64,000 nucleotides of DNA. It comes from Dolomitihabitans soli. GTDB taxonomy: Bacteria > Actinomycetota > Actinomycetes > Streptosporangiales > Streptosporangiaceae. The first letter of the stretch is position 1; every line of letters begins with the position of its first letter. The stretch is taken from positions 62,001-126,000 of the forward strand of contig NZ_JAKNTW010000013.1 in assembly GCF_022213955.1 (NCBI RefSeq). The letters run 5' to 3'. The notes beneath the pieces are model-generated. The model had not been told where the DNA came from. It did no database searches and worked only from the letters and a program-made list of their open reading frames with translations. The position numbers were made by a program, and so were the translations under genes. Shown here in pieces: positions 32,866 through 41,700 of this stretch.

Positions 32866-33390
32866 TTACCACAGAACGGTCATCACGTGCGGGTCGCGGT
32901 AGAACTCGCGAAGATTCGGGCGGATATCCCTCGACAGGCTCCTGAACTGGGATTTCGCCCGCCAGGACCGGGGAATGGCCGGCGGTGTGACGAGCCCTTC
33001 GCCGAACGTCTGGTCCAGCATTCGGCGCGCGACTTCGGCGGTGACGCCGACGATGATGATGGCGAGTCCTTCGGCGGGGTAGGGACCCGCACCGAGTTGT
33101 CACGGCGCGGATTGCCCAGGAGACGTCGAGTCGGCTTCCCCGGCGAACGCCCATCCATGAACGCGCGCCACCCCCGGGTCCAACCGAGATAGGGCCAGAA
33201 TCGGCCACGAGTTGATCTTGAAGCCGTTGACCTGGGCGGATGGCAAGTCGCCGATACGGCTCAGCTTGGCCTTCACTTCCGAGATCAGCCAATCTCGGAA
33301 GTCGCTTCCAGGCTGGACTTCCGGGATTCCGCGTCCCTGGGCCTGGAGAGGCTCCCGTCCGCTTCCGAGATTACGAACATGATCGCTCAT
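32866..33390 (-). pseudogene. Gene of unknown function split by one in-frame TGA
   Basis: From ATG 33390 the frame runs through FRDWLISEVKAKLSRIGDLP and INSWPILALSRLDPGVARVH to a TGA at 33100-33102. The same frame then goes on without interruption for 77 residues: QLGAGPYPAEGLAIIIVGVT, then RRMLDQTFGEGLVTPPAIP, RDIRPNLREFYRDPHVMTVL, and a TAA at 32866. Both halves have good codon use, so one nonsense mutation in a gene of about 174 codons is the simple reading (CGA to TGA would do). No family recognised. The 208 bp before it (33391-33598) contain only a short doubtful minus-strand frame. Confidence 0.65.
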
Positions 33391-33598
33391 GGCCGTTTCT
33401 AGCTGTATCTCGGCCGGACCCGAGATCGAGACCCGAATTGGAGAGACCTTCCTGGAGGACATTCAGGGGCCGAGGTCGCCGAAGCCCTGCTGTGCGGGCC
33501 TGCTCGTGATCGCCGATGGCGCACCCGACAGCGGCCTCATCGGCGATGGCATCGAGGCTCGCGCGCGGTCTCGACTGGACCACGACGTAGCTTCGTGA

Positions 33599-34189
33599 TC
33601 ACGCTGGTGCGGGCCAGGCGCGCATCGCCAGCTCGGCGACCCGGCCGAGCTCCTGCTTTGAGGCGCCGTCCCGTGCCTGGGCGGACATGCCCTGGATCAC
33701 CGAGGCGTAGAAGGTGGCCAGCGCTCTCGCGTCGGTATCGGCGGGCAAGAGCCCGGCTGCGATGTCGGCGTCGATCCTGGCCTTGAGCCCGGCCTTGGCC
33801 CGGTCCCTGAACGTGCGCAGCCAGGCGGCCACCTCGGCCGACTCCGGACCGTAGTTCACCCCGCCGGAGATGATCAGGCAGCCATGCGGGTGGCCGTCGT
33901 CGCTGTATTCGGTGGCGGCCTCCTCGAGGATCCGCTTGATAGCGCTCCTGCCGCTGGGCTCCTCGGCGAGCGCCCGTTCGGTGAACGCCCCGTAGGTCTG
34001 CTGGTAGTGGGCGACCGCCTCTTGGAACAGCTGTCTCTTGTCGCCGAAGGCGGCGTACAGGCTCGGCGGCCTGATGTCCATGGCGGTGGTGAGGGCCGCG
34101 ATGGAGGTGGCCTCGTAACCGTGTTCCCAGAAGGTCACCAGCGCCCGTTCCAGGGCCAGGTTTCGGTCGAAGGTCCGTTGTCTCGCCAT
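33599..34189 (-). CDS. TetR/AcrR family regulator
   Basis: 196 residues from the ATG at 34189 (MARQRTFD). HTH: ALERALVTFWEHGYEATSI, MDIRPPSLYAAFGDK (about 10-55). The ligand domain has HPHGCLIISGGVN, the GCLI motif of the subgroup that controls oxidoreductase genes and often senses electrophiles through that cysteine. It is divergent from a short-chain dehydrogenase, and a palindrome lies between the two starts, so it most likely represses both. Confidence 0.92.
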   Translation of the reverse strand: MARQRTFDRNLALERALVTFWEHGYEATSIAALTTAMDIRPPSLYAAFGDKRQLFQEAVAHYQQTYGAFTERALAEEPSGRSAIKRILEEAATEYSDDGHPHGCLIISGGVNYGPESAEVAAWLRTFRDRAKAGLKARIDADIAAGLLPADTDARALATFYASVIQGMSAQARDGASKQELGRVAELAMRAWPAPA

Positions 34190-34202
34190 GGCTTGCATTC
34201 TA

Positions 34203-34241
34203 TAGCGATCACTATGTTATGATTTTCTGTATCGATCGCTA
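34203..34241. promoter_or_regulatory. Putative TetR operator in divergent promoter
   Basis: TAGCGATC (34203-34210) and GATCGCTA (34234-34241) are exact inverted repeats 23 bp apart, in an AT-rich 67 bp spacer between the TetR and dehydrogenase starts. A second imperfect pair (CACTATG, ATCGAT) lies inside. Such a site would let one TetR dimer, or two, block both promoters. Confidence 0.65.
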
Positions 34242-34256
34242 CAGAAAGGTTTTCCC

Positions 34257-34991
34257 ATGAAGACCGCACTTGTCACCGCCGCGAGCAGGGGCATCGGCCG
34301 CGCAGTCGCCTCCCGCCTGGCCCGCGACGGCGTCCGCGTAGCCGTCAACTACGCCCGCGACGACGCCGCGGCCAAACAGGTCGTGCGGGCGATCGAGGAG
34401 GCGGGCGGCAGTGCCTTCGCGATCCAGGCCGAGCTTGGCACGCCGGGGTCCGTGGAGTCGCTGGTGGAGCGCTTCACCCAGGAGAGCGACCGGCTGGACA
34501 TCCTGGTGAACAACGTCGGCATCGGCCTGCATCAGCCGTTCGGCGGGGTCACCGTGGACAGCTACGAGCGGATGTTCGCCGTCAACGTGCGCGACCCGTT
34601 CCTGCTCACCCAGCAGCTCGTGCCGCTGATCCCCGATCACGGCCGGATCGTCACCATCACCTCGGGCGCCGCCAGGATCGCTTTCCCCGAGGGGATGGTC
34701 TACGCGATGACCAAGGCCGCGCTGCAGGCGTTCACGCTCAGCCTGGCCAAGGAGCTCGGCCCGCGCGGCATCACGGTCAATAACGTGGCCCCCGGCATCA
34801 TCGACACCGACGCCAACGCCGCCTGGCTGCGCGGCGACCCGGACGCCACCGCCTACGCCGCGGCCCGCCACGCGGTCAACCGCATCGGCACCCCCGAGGA
34901 GATCGCCGCCGCGGTGGCCTTCGCCGCCTCCTCCGAGGCGAGCTTCATCACCGGTTCCACGATCGACGCCACCGGCGGCGCCAACCTCTAG
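34257..34991 (+). CDS. Short-chain dehydrogenase/reductase (SDR)
   Basis: 244 residues, classical SDR. Cofactor loop VTAASRGIGRA (Gly-rich, about 6-16), NNVG motif at about 84, catalytic Ser in TITSGAAR (about 137), Tyr-x3-Lys in VYAMTKAA (about 150), and APGIIDT. The Arg-containing NYARDD after strand 2 favours NADPH. AAAGG precedes the ATG. Under control of the divergent TetR protein; the typical role is reduction of reactive carbonyls, but the substrate is unknown. Confidence 0.92.
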   Translation: MKTALVTAASRGIGRAVASRLARDGVRVAVNYARDDAAAKQVVRAIEEAGGSAFAIQAELGTPGSVESLVERFTQESDRLDILVNNVGIGLHQPFGGVTVDSYERMFAVNVRDPFLLTQQLVPLIPDHGRIVTITSGAARIAFPEGMVYAMTKAALQAFTLSLAKELGPRGITVNNVAPGIIDTDANAAWLRGDPDATAYAAARHAVNRIGTPEEIAAAVAFAASSEASFITGSTIDATGGANL

Positions 34992-35176
34992 CGCTGGATC
35001 GTGTACGGCAGGCGCGGCCGCTCAGCGGACTGGGGCAGCGAGCGGCGCTGATCCGCCCCGACGGATACGTGGCCTGGGCCGGAGACGATGAGGGCATCCG
35101 ATCAGCGCTGGTGAAATGGTGTGGCCCGGCAGACCACACCGACCTGGGAGCCCTCCGAGACCGTGCCACCACCTAA
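34991..35176 (+). pseudogene. C-terminal remnant of an FAD-dependent monooxygenase
   Basis: Starting right at the SDR stop, one open frame without a start codon reads LSGLGQRAALIRPDGYVAWA, then GIRSALVKWCGPAD and ends with TAA at 35174. The segment ALIRPDGYVAWAG is the typical last block of rifampicin-monooxygenase-like class A flavoproteins. The remaining 400 or more residues are absent. Its last codons overlap the start of the following TetR gene. A deletion seems to have joined the SDR gene to this gene end. Confidence 0.7.
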
Positions 35177-35741
35177 CCCACAGCGCCGCGACCACCTCGC
35201 CGACGCCGCCATCACGGTGCTCGCCGAACAGGGATCCCGTGGACTGACCCATCGGGCCGTCGACGCCACCGCCGACGTCCCCGCCGGCACAACCTCACGG
35301 TACTTCCGCACCCGTGACGCCTTGCTGAACGGGATCATCGAGCGGTTGACCCGACGCCTCGACGAACGGGTCGACGCCCACGTGGTGCGCCCACTTGACC
35401 GCGCCCATCTCAAAGGGGCCCTGGCAACCGTCTTGAACATGATGGTGGCCGACGTACCCAACGAGTCGCTGGCGCTGTTCGAGCTGCACCTGGAGGCCAA
35501 CCGCAACCCCAACTTGCGGCGCATGCTGACCGGCGCCCTTCGCGGCAGGCGCGATCTCATCGTCCGCCAATGCCGCGCAGCCGGTATCGCCATCACCGAA
35601 CAGGACGCCATGTTGTTGGAGATGAGCGTGCTGGGCATCCTGTTCACCGCGCTGACCACCGGCGCGCCGGACGATCCGGGCACGTCGATCCACACGGTCA
35701 TACAGGCTGTCCTAGACCAGTATGCGCAAACCGGCCGGTGA
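35163..35741 (+). CDS. TetR/AcrR family regulator
   Basis: 192 residues from the GTG at 35163 (VPPPNPQRRDHLADA); the longer in-frame start at 35121 would translate the monooxygenase remnant out of frame and is rejected. HTH: LADAAITVLAEQGSRGLTHR, VPAGTTSRYFRTRDALL. C-terminal helical domain has LFELHLEANRNPNLRRML, common in the subgroup with TetR_C_6-like domains. It lies behind the monooxygenase remnant and probably once regulated that gene; it may now be an orphan. Confidence 0.88.
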   Translation: MPPPNPQRRDHLADAAITVLAEQGSRGLTHRAVDATADVPAGTTSRYFRTRDALLNGIIERLTRRLDERVDAHVVRPLDRAHLKGALATVLNMMVADVPNESLALFELHLEANRNPNLRRMLTGALRGRRDLIVRQCRAAGIAITEQDAMLLEMSVLGILFTALTTGAPDDPGTSIHTVIQAVLDQYAQTGR

Positions 35742-35770
35742 CGCCTGCGCGCCAATCACCCGGCCACGGG

Positions 35771-36733
35771 TCACGGGTCGGCGAGGCCGTCCCAGGGCTG
35801 GCGGGCCGTGCCGGCGGTCTGGCCCTCGGGGCAGTGGCGGCGGAAGTCGCACCAGGAGCAGACCGGGCCGGGGCTGGGCGGGAAGGCCTGGTCCAGCTCG
35901 GGCGGGAGCACCGGAGGCGTACGGCCGGCGGGGCGCTGGCCCGGTGAGGCGGCGCTCCCGGCTTCCCTCGCGGGAGCCGTTCCCCGGTCGGGAGTCTTCT
36001 TGGCCGAGGCGGTGGACCAGGCGCGGTAGCGGGTGTCGGCCTCGGCGGCCTCCTCGGCGACCTCTTCGGCGCGGTGGAGGTGGCGGGCCAGAGACTCGTC
36101 GGTGTGCTCCCAGGTGACGATGGAGGCGGTCGGCAGGTGGTGCAGCTCGACCTGGTGGCAGCGGCGGCGCATCATCCGGGAGGCGGCGATGGCGTAGACC
36201 GCCAGCGCGAGGGAGGAGCGGGCGTCGTCGGTGGTGAGGGGGCGGCGGCCGGTCTTGTAGTCGACGACGACCAGCTCGTCGCCACGCCGGTCGAGGCGGT
36301 CGACGCGTCCGGACAGGGCGAGCACGGAGGTGCGGGTGGCCACGGTCCGCTCGACGCCGATCGGCTCGTCGGACGGGTCAAGCGTCGTGACATATCCGGA
36401 CACCATCTCGCGGGCTCGGTCGCGCCACGTGGTGGACTGCTCCTGGTCGCGGAAACCCTCGGTGATCCAGCCGCCGGTGAGCAGCACTCCGGCCATCGGC
36501 ACGGTGCGCCGGTCGTAGGGCTCCCGCCACCACCCGGCCAGCGCGTTGTGCACGCTCGCGCCGACGCTGTTGTGCGCCCACGGCGGACCCTTCTGCGGCG
36601 CCGGCCGGTCGAGATAGGTGAACCGGTAACGCCTGCGGCAGTCAAGCCACGCGTTCAGCCGCGAAGGCGTGCACGAGTAGAGCCGCCGCGGCATTCCCTC
36701 CAGCCCGAGTTGCTCCACTGCCGACTCCCACAC
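35771..36733 (-). CDS. RecB-family PD-(D/E)XK nuclease with Fe-S cysteines
   Basis: 320 residues. Nuclease core: SPSRLNAW-like CTPSRLNAWLDCRRRYRFTY, ASVHNALAGWW (catalytic-domain His), LSGRVDRLD (first acidic residue) and VVVDYKTGRRP (Asp and Lys), i.e. the Cas4/AddB/RecB type PD-(D/E)XK fold. One N-terminal Cys pair-member and the C-terminal CSWCDFRRHC supply four cysteines, as in the iron-sulfur version. Actinobacterial members occur as single genes of this size. No Cas or Add partner is nearby, so general DNA repair is likely. Start may also be the ATG 13 codons later. Confidence 0.88.
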   Translation of the reverse strand: MWESAVEQLGLEGMPRRLYSCTPSRLNAWLDCRRRYRFTYLDRPAPQKGPPWAHNSVGASVHNALAGWWREPYDRRTVPMAGVLLTGGWITEGFRDQEQSTTWRDRAREMVSGYVTTLDPSDEPIGVERTVATRTSVLALSGRVDRLDRRGDELVVVDYKTGRRPLTTDDARSSLALAVYAIAASRMMRRRCHQVELHHLPTASIVTWEHTDESLARHLHRAEEVAEEAAEADTRYRAWSTASAKKTPDRGTAPAREAGSAASPGQRPAGRTPPVLPPELDQAFPPSPGPVCSWCDFRRHCPEGQTAGTARQPWDGLADP

Positions 36734-36789
36734 CTCGCCCAGCCCGCAACGTTACGCCGCCCCACCGACAGAATCGGCGAGAGCGGCGG

Positions 36790-37509
36790 TCAGTTGTCGC
36801 TGGGGTTGATCCGGATGCCGGCGGCACGGGTGCCGTCGGTCAGCGGGGCCTCGGGAGCGGCCTCGCCCGGGGGACGGGTGAGCGACCCGGAGATCCAGTC
36901 GTCGAAGTGACGCTCCAGATCGCCGATGGTGGTCTCCTCGCCGTGCGTGGGCAGCACCCGGGTGTCGTGCGGCAACGTGAACAGTCGCTCGCCGATGGCC
37001 GTGAGCTGGTCGGCGAGGGCCGGGTATTCGCCGCCGAGCTTGCCGGGGCCGTCGGCCTGCAGGGTCTTTCCGGTGAAGACCACGCCCAGCGCCTCGCAGT
37101 AGAGGGAGACTCCGCCCTGGCTGATGCCCGGCGTGCTGATCACCTCAAGCTGGACGTCGGCGACGCCGAACAGCCCCTCGTCTTCCATCTCGATGTCGGG
37201 CCAGGTCTCCGACCACGTCTCGCGCCAGATCCTGCGGTCCTTGGGGTGCAGGGCGACGACGGCCTCGTCACGGGCGGCCACCTCGATGGCCGCGCCCACG
37301 TGGTCGGCGAACCCGTGGGTGCACACCACAGCGAGCACCTCCCGGTCGTCGCCGACCTTCGCGAGGATCCCCTCCGCGTCGCGCGCGGGGTCGACGACGA
37401 TGGCCTCCTCGTCGTCACCGATGATCCACGTGTTGTTCTCGACCTTGTGCTCGACGCCGTCGACGTCGAGCACACCTTCGGTCACCACTCGCTCGATACG
37501 CGCTGTCAC
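36790..37509 (-). CDS. Metallo-beta-lactamase-fold protein with degraded metal site
   Basis: 239 residues from the GTG at 37509. Overall glyoxalase-II-like order is kept: NNTWIIGDDEEAIVVDPA, VVCTHGFADHVGA, VISTPGISQGGVSLY, VFTGKTLQ, LPTHGEETTIGDLE. But the metal ligands differ from the family: THxHxDH is THGFADH (second His is Phe), TPGH is TPGI, and TGD is TGK. Only the first His, the DH pair and the last His (THGEE) remain. The protein is thus probably a pseudo-enzyme or uses another chemistry. The preserved frame and codon use argue that it is still under selection. Upstream, 47 bp away, is a DUF6758-type gene. Confidence 0.88.
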   Translation of the reverse strand: MTARIERVVTEGVLDVDGVEHKVENNTWIIGDDEEAIVVDPARDAEGILAKVGDDREVLAVVCTHGFADHVGAAIEVAARDEAVVALHPKDRRIWRETWSETWPDIEMEDEGLFGVADVQLEVISTPGISQGGVSLYCEALGVVFTGKTLQADGPGKLGGEYPALADQLTAIGERLFTLPHDTRVLPTHGEETTIGDLERHFDDWISGSLTRPPGEAAPEAPLTDGTRAAGIRINPSDN

Positions 37510-37556
37510 GCTGCAGACCCTATCCCGTCTTGGTAGTGATGCGAATCGTCTCGCCG

Positions 37557-38195
37557 TCAGGCGTCGTCGGGGAGTCGCGGGGAGAACGCGCCGTAGGGAA
37601 GGTCGAAGTCCTGGTCGTTGTCGCGGAGGTCGCGCAGGGAGAGCCGGTCGAGGGCGATCAGGCATCCGGTCTCGGCGGGCCAGGCGATGGCCCACAGCCA
37701 GTTGCCGAGCGCCTCGCCCGCGTACACCGCGCGGTCCGCGCCGCCGTCCACGCACCACAGCGAGGTCGGATGGCCGAACACGTCGATCTTCGCGTGCGGG
37801 GGCCCGTCGCCGAAGCCCTCCCCCGGATCGGGCCCCGGCAGCCCGGCGAAGCCCGCCCCGAGCCCCACTCCCGGCTCCTCCGCGACGATGACCAGGTCGG
37901 CGGGGCCGTGCGTGACCGAGGGGCCGCCCAACGCCGTCACGCTGGCCCGGGTGCCACTGCGCTGGTCGCCCGCCTCGGCGAACCCGGTGACCAGCCAGCC
38001 GGACGGCAACGGCCACGGCAGCCAGACGGGCACCCTCGCGATCCGGCGAACGGCCTCCAGCCCCGCCCGGGACGGCTGCCACGGAGGCTGGAGCGGCAGA
38101 ACGTCACCGTGCGCGCCACAGCGCCAAGCGCTGGACCACGCGCTCGGTGCCCGGACCTGACCGAAACACCGCGGACAAATCGGCGCGGCTCTCAC
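37557..38195 (-). CDS. DUF6758-like conserved actinobacterial protein
   Basis: 212 residues. N-terminal zinc ribbon half APICPRCFGQV with a second Cys in WRCGAHG, then LPLQPP and a Trp-rich middle (VPVWLPWPLPSGWLVTGFAE), and WLWAIAWPAETGCLIALD near the end. I associate this with DUF6758, an uncharacterised family next to the MBL-fold gene in actinomycetes. Cytoplasmic. It may be a small metal-binding adaptor. Divergent from a NUDIX gene with only 74 bp between starts. Confidence 0.7.
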   Translation of the reverse strand: MRAAPICPRCFGQVRAPSAWSSAWRCGAHGDVLPLQPPWQPSRAGLEAVRRIARVPVWLPWPLPSGWLVTGFAEAGDQRSGTRASVTALGGPSVTHGPADLVIVAEEPGVGLGAGFAGLPGPDPGEGFGDGPPHAKIDVFGHPTSLWCVDGGADRAVYAGEALGNWLWAIAWPAETGCLIALDRLSLRDLRDNDQDFDLPYGAFSPRLPDDA

Positions 38196-38269
38196 GACTA
38201 TTCACGGTTCCTCCTGACAACCCCGTTCGTCAAGAGCACAGCTCGTTACCGCACCGTAATATTGTCCAA

Positions 38270-38680
38270 GTGCGCGTAAATTGTGTGGGAGCCATCGTCT
38301 TCGACCCCGCCGACCGGCTCCTGCTCGTACGGCGAGGCCGTCCGCCCGGCCAGGGCCTGTGGTCGGTGCCCGGCGGCCGGGTCGAGCCGGGCGAGAGCGA
38401 CCATCAGGCGCTGCGCAGAGAACTGCTGGAGGAGACCGGCCTGCGCGTCTCGGTCGGCCGCCTCGCGGGGACGGTCGAACGGCCCGGCGGGCCCGGCGTC
38501 GTCTACGTGATCCGCGACTATCTCGCCACGGTCACCGGCGGCGCCCTCCTCCCGGGCGACGACGCGGCCGACGCCCGATGGTTCGCCCGGGGCGAGCTTC
38601 CCGTGGCGCTGACCGACGGCCTCCTCGACGCGCTGACCGGGTGGGGCGTCATCGACGCGACTTGGTCCGCCGCAAGCTGA
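38270..38680 (+). CDS. NUDIX hydrolase
   Basis: 136 residues from the GTG at 38270. Complete Nudix box GGRVEPGESDHQALRRELLE followed by ETGL (about 38-60) with all four metal-binding Glu. Overall MutT-like: VGAIVFDPADRLLLVRR and the C-terminal VALTDGLLDALTGWG. It hydrolyses a nucleoside diphosphate derivative; the substrate is not evident. An in-frame start at 38147 would make an extension lacking Nudix similarity. Convergent with the giant membrane protein gene. Confidence 0.9.
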   Translation: MRVNCVGAIVFDPADRLLLVRRGRPPGQGLWSVPGGRVEPGESDHQALRRELLEETGLRVSVGRLAGTVERPGGPGVVYVIRDYLATVTGGALLPGDDAADARWFARGELPVALTDGLLDALTGWGVIDATWSAAS

Positions 38681-38722
38681 GACACCCGACACCCGCCCCG
38701 AATCCTTGACCGGCCTCGGGCG

Positions 38723-41700
38723 TCACCGGTGGAAATTGGTCCGCCACAAAGTGAGATGGTCGGCGCTGTAGGTGGTGGACCTGCCCACGGCCACGACGTC
38801 GCCGCCCGAGATGGCGACCGCGCGGAGCCACTGTGCGCCCAGCCCGGCCAGCCCGGCCTGGTTGAGGCCCTGCCGTTGCCAGTCCACGCCGTTCTCCGAG
38901 GTCCAGGTGGCGCTGTCGCCCTCGCCGCCGCCGCCGTGCCAGCCGACCGCGACGATCCCGTCCGCCGACGCCGCGAGATCCTCTACGGCCGCCGCCTGCT
39001 CGGCCGGGAGCCAGCCGTACTCCCAGGTGACCCCGTTGTCGGCGGACACGGCGGCGAACGGTCTCCGGCCGCCGTCCAGCCGTGCGTCGCCGACCGCGAA
39101 GATCTTGTCTTCCACGGCCACCACGTGCCTCAGCCCGGCGGACGTGGCGTCGGGAGGCGTCACGCGCTTGCGGGGAGTCCAGTTGACGCCGTCCTCGGAC
39201 ACCCAGACGACGCCGCTCTCGTGCTCCGCCGTACCCGCGCCGCCCACCGCGACGTAGCCGCCCGCGGTGGCCGACACGTCGTGGATGCGCACGCCCGCGC
39301 CGCCGGCGGGCAGCTTGGCCGAGCGGTTGTATCTCTTCGTGTCGGGGGTGAACCAGAGGGCGGGCACGGTGCCGGACGGGGAACGGCGTTCTCCGGCGAT
39401 GACGTAGCCGGACTCGCCGGCCGCGACCGCGTGCGGCACCAGGAAGTAGTCGTCCCCGGCGGGGGAGAGCTGGTCCGTCGCCGGCACCCGCCGCCACGAG
39501 GCGCCGTCTTCGGAGGTGACCAGCATCGGCTCGGTGGCGGAGGCGTTGCTCATGGTGCCGCCCACCGCGAGCCACCCCTTCCTGCCGTGGACCACGTCGC
39601 CCAGCGACTGCTGGCGTGGCCCGCCGAGCATCGAGGCCGGTCCCGCCGCCGTCCAGGACTGACCGTCGCGGCTGGTCCAGATCCCGGCCTCGCCCGCGGC
39701 CGCGCCCACCGCGACGTACGTGCCCTTGGACGCGGCCAGCCGGCTGGTCTCGCGGGCGATGCGGGTCAGGCCCTCGATCTCGCCGAGCGGGACGGGCCGG
39801 GCGGCGCTGCCCTTGGGCGCGGTCATCAGCACCAGCTCGTTGTCCACCTCGGCGGCGCGCTTGTCACCGCCGACCACGAGGGTGCCCGCGTCGGAGATGG
39901 TCAGCGCGCGCAGCGTGCCGGACACCGCGCCCAGGTCGGCGCTCCTGCCCCACTTCCTGCCGTTCTCGCTGGTGTAGACGGCGTACTTCTCCCAGCCCGT
40001 CTCGACGACGGCCGCCACGCCTGCCGCCGACGAGGCCAGGCCGCTGACGCCGGTGCTGGCGCGCGGCAGCCCCTTGATCGAACCGCACCTGGCCCATTCG
40101 CCGCCCTCGGGCGAGCAGTAGACGAGCACGTCACCCGCGTTCGAACGCTGACGGGTCGGCACCAGCACGAACCCGTCGGCCGCCACCGCCAGCGCACCCG
40201 GCCTCGGCGCCACGTCGGGGAGCGCGGCCCCGGTGCGGAGCCAGTCGCGCCCGCCGTCGGGAGACCGCAGGATGACCGAGGTGGACGCGCCCTCCGACGG
40301 ATCGGCCAGCGCCACCACCGCGTCGCCCCTGGCCACCACGGTCTTGATCGCGCGTACTTTGTCGGGGGTGCCGATGTCACGGCTCTCCACCCGGGTCCAG
40401 GACCGCCCGTCGGGCGACACCCAGGCGATCGGCCCGGCCGACCCGTCGCCCAGGACGGTGGACCCGACGGCGACGAAGCCCGACTTGGTCCGGGCGATGT
40501 CCATGATCCGATCGCCGCCGCGGAACGCGGCCAGGCTGCGCGCCGGAGCGGCGGCCCAGCTGAACCCGTCAGGGCTGGTCCACAGGCCACGGGGAGCGCC
40601 GCCGGTCGTGTCGCCCACCGCGAGCCAGCGCCCGTCGCCGCCCGCCACCCGGCCCACCGTGCTCGGACCCGACTCGTAGCCGCCCTGGCCGGTGACGTTT
40701 CCCAGCTGCCAGGTCTCGCCGTTGTTCTTCGACATCAGGAAGAGCGGACGGGGCACCGGGCTGGTGGTGTCGCTGCCGACCGCCACGATGGTGTCGCCCG
40801 CCGAGTGCACCGCGTTCAGGACCTGGCTCGAACCCGCGCCGCCCCCCGGCACCGCGAACGCGTTGTCGCCCGACTCGCCGGCCCCGTCGGCCAGCATGAG
40901 ACCGGTGGTCACCGGGCCGGCCACCCACTGCCAGACGAGCACGCCCGCGCCCACCGTGGCCACCAGCACGACGACCACCAGCAACGGCGTCGCCAGCCCG
41001 CGTCCGCTCCTGCGTCTGCGGGTCGGGCTGGAGCGCCGCATCGCCGAAGGCGGATCGGAGCCGCGTTCGTACCGGCCGCCCTGGGCGGGTTCGCGCGCCG
41101 GACCCTGCGCCACGAGCCGGTCGGGCCGCGTCGGTCGGCCGCCCGGCGGTCGTCCCACCCGGTGTACCGGTTCGTCCGGCGCCGGCTCACGCTCCGGCCC
41201 GTACAGGTCACCCCATCGCGGCTCGGGCTCGGGCGGCTCCTCCCGCGGCATCGCGGACCGCAGGTCCACCCAGGTCAGCTTCAGCTCCTCGGACTCCTCG
41301 CCGGACTCCTCCCCGGCAGCCCCCGCCCGCTCAGCCCGGTGCCCGGCCTCCCCCTCCGGCTCCCACTCCCCCGCCGCGGCAGGCCTGCGCTCCCACACCG
41401 GCTCCAACCGGCCCCACGTCGGCTCCGAACCTGACTCCGACTCCCACGCCGCCTCAGGCTCCTGCCGAGGCTCCCACGGCGACTCCGGACCTGACTCCGA
41501 CTCTCGCCGACGCTCCCACGTCAGCTCCGAACCCGGCTCCCACGCCGCTTCGGACTCCTGCCGGCGCTCCCACGTGGACTCCGGACCCGGTTCCGGCTCT
41601 CGCCGGCGCTCCCACGTCGGCTCCGGTTCCGATCCTGGCTCCGGCCGGTGTTCCGGCTCCCAGGCCCGCTCCGGCTCAGGATGCTCCTGAGGTCGTGCCG

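Noticed and set aside
33100-33102. Selenocysteine codon
   Set aside because: No SECIS-like hairpin seen directly after the TGA and no known selenoprotein motif around it; a nonsense mutation is simpler.
35771-36733. Cas4
   Set aside because: The Fe-S PD-(D/E)XK architecture is shared, but length, lack of cas genes and neighbourhood point to the general RecB-like actinobacterial nuclease.
38729-41434. 901-residue plus-strand frame opposite the giant membrane protein
   Set aside because: Shadow frame without domain signs; the minus strand has regular WxSxDG repeats and a membrane helix.
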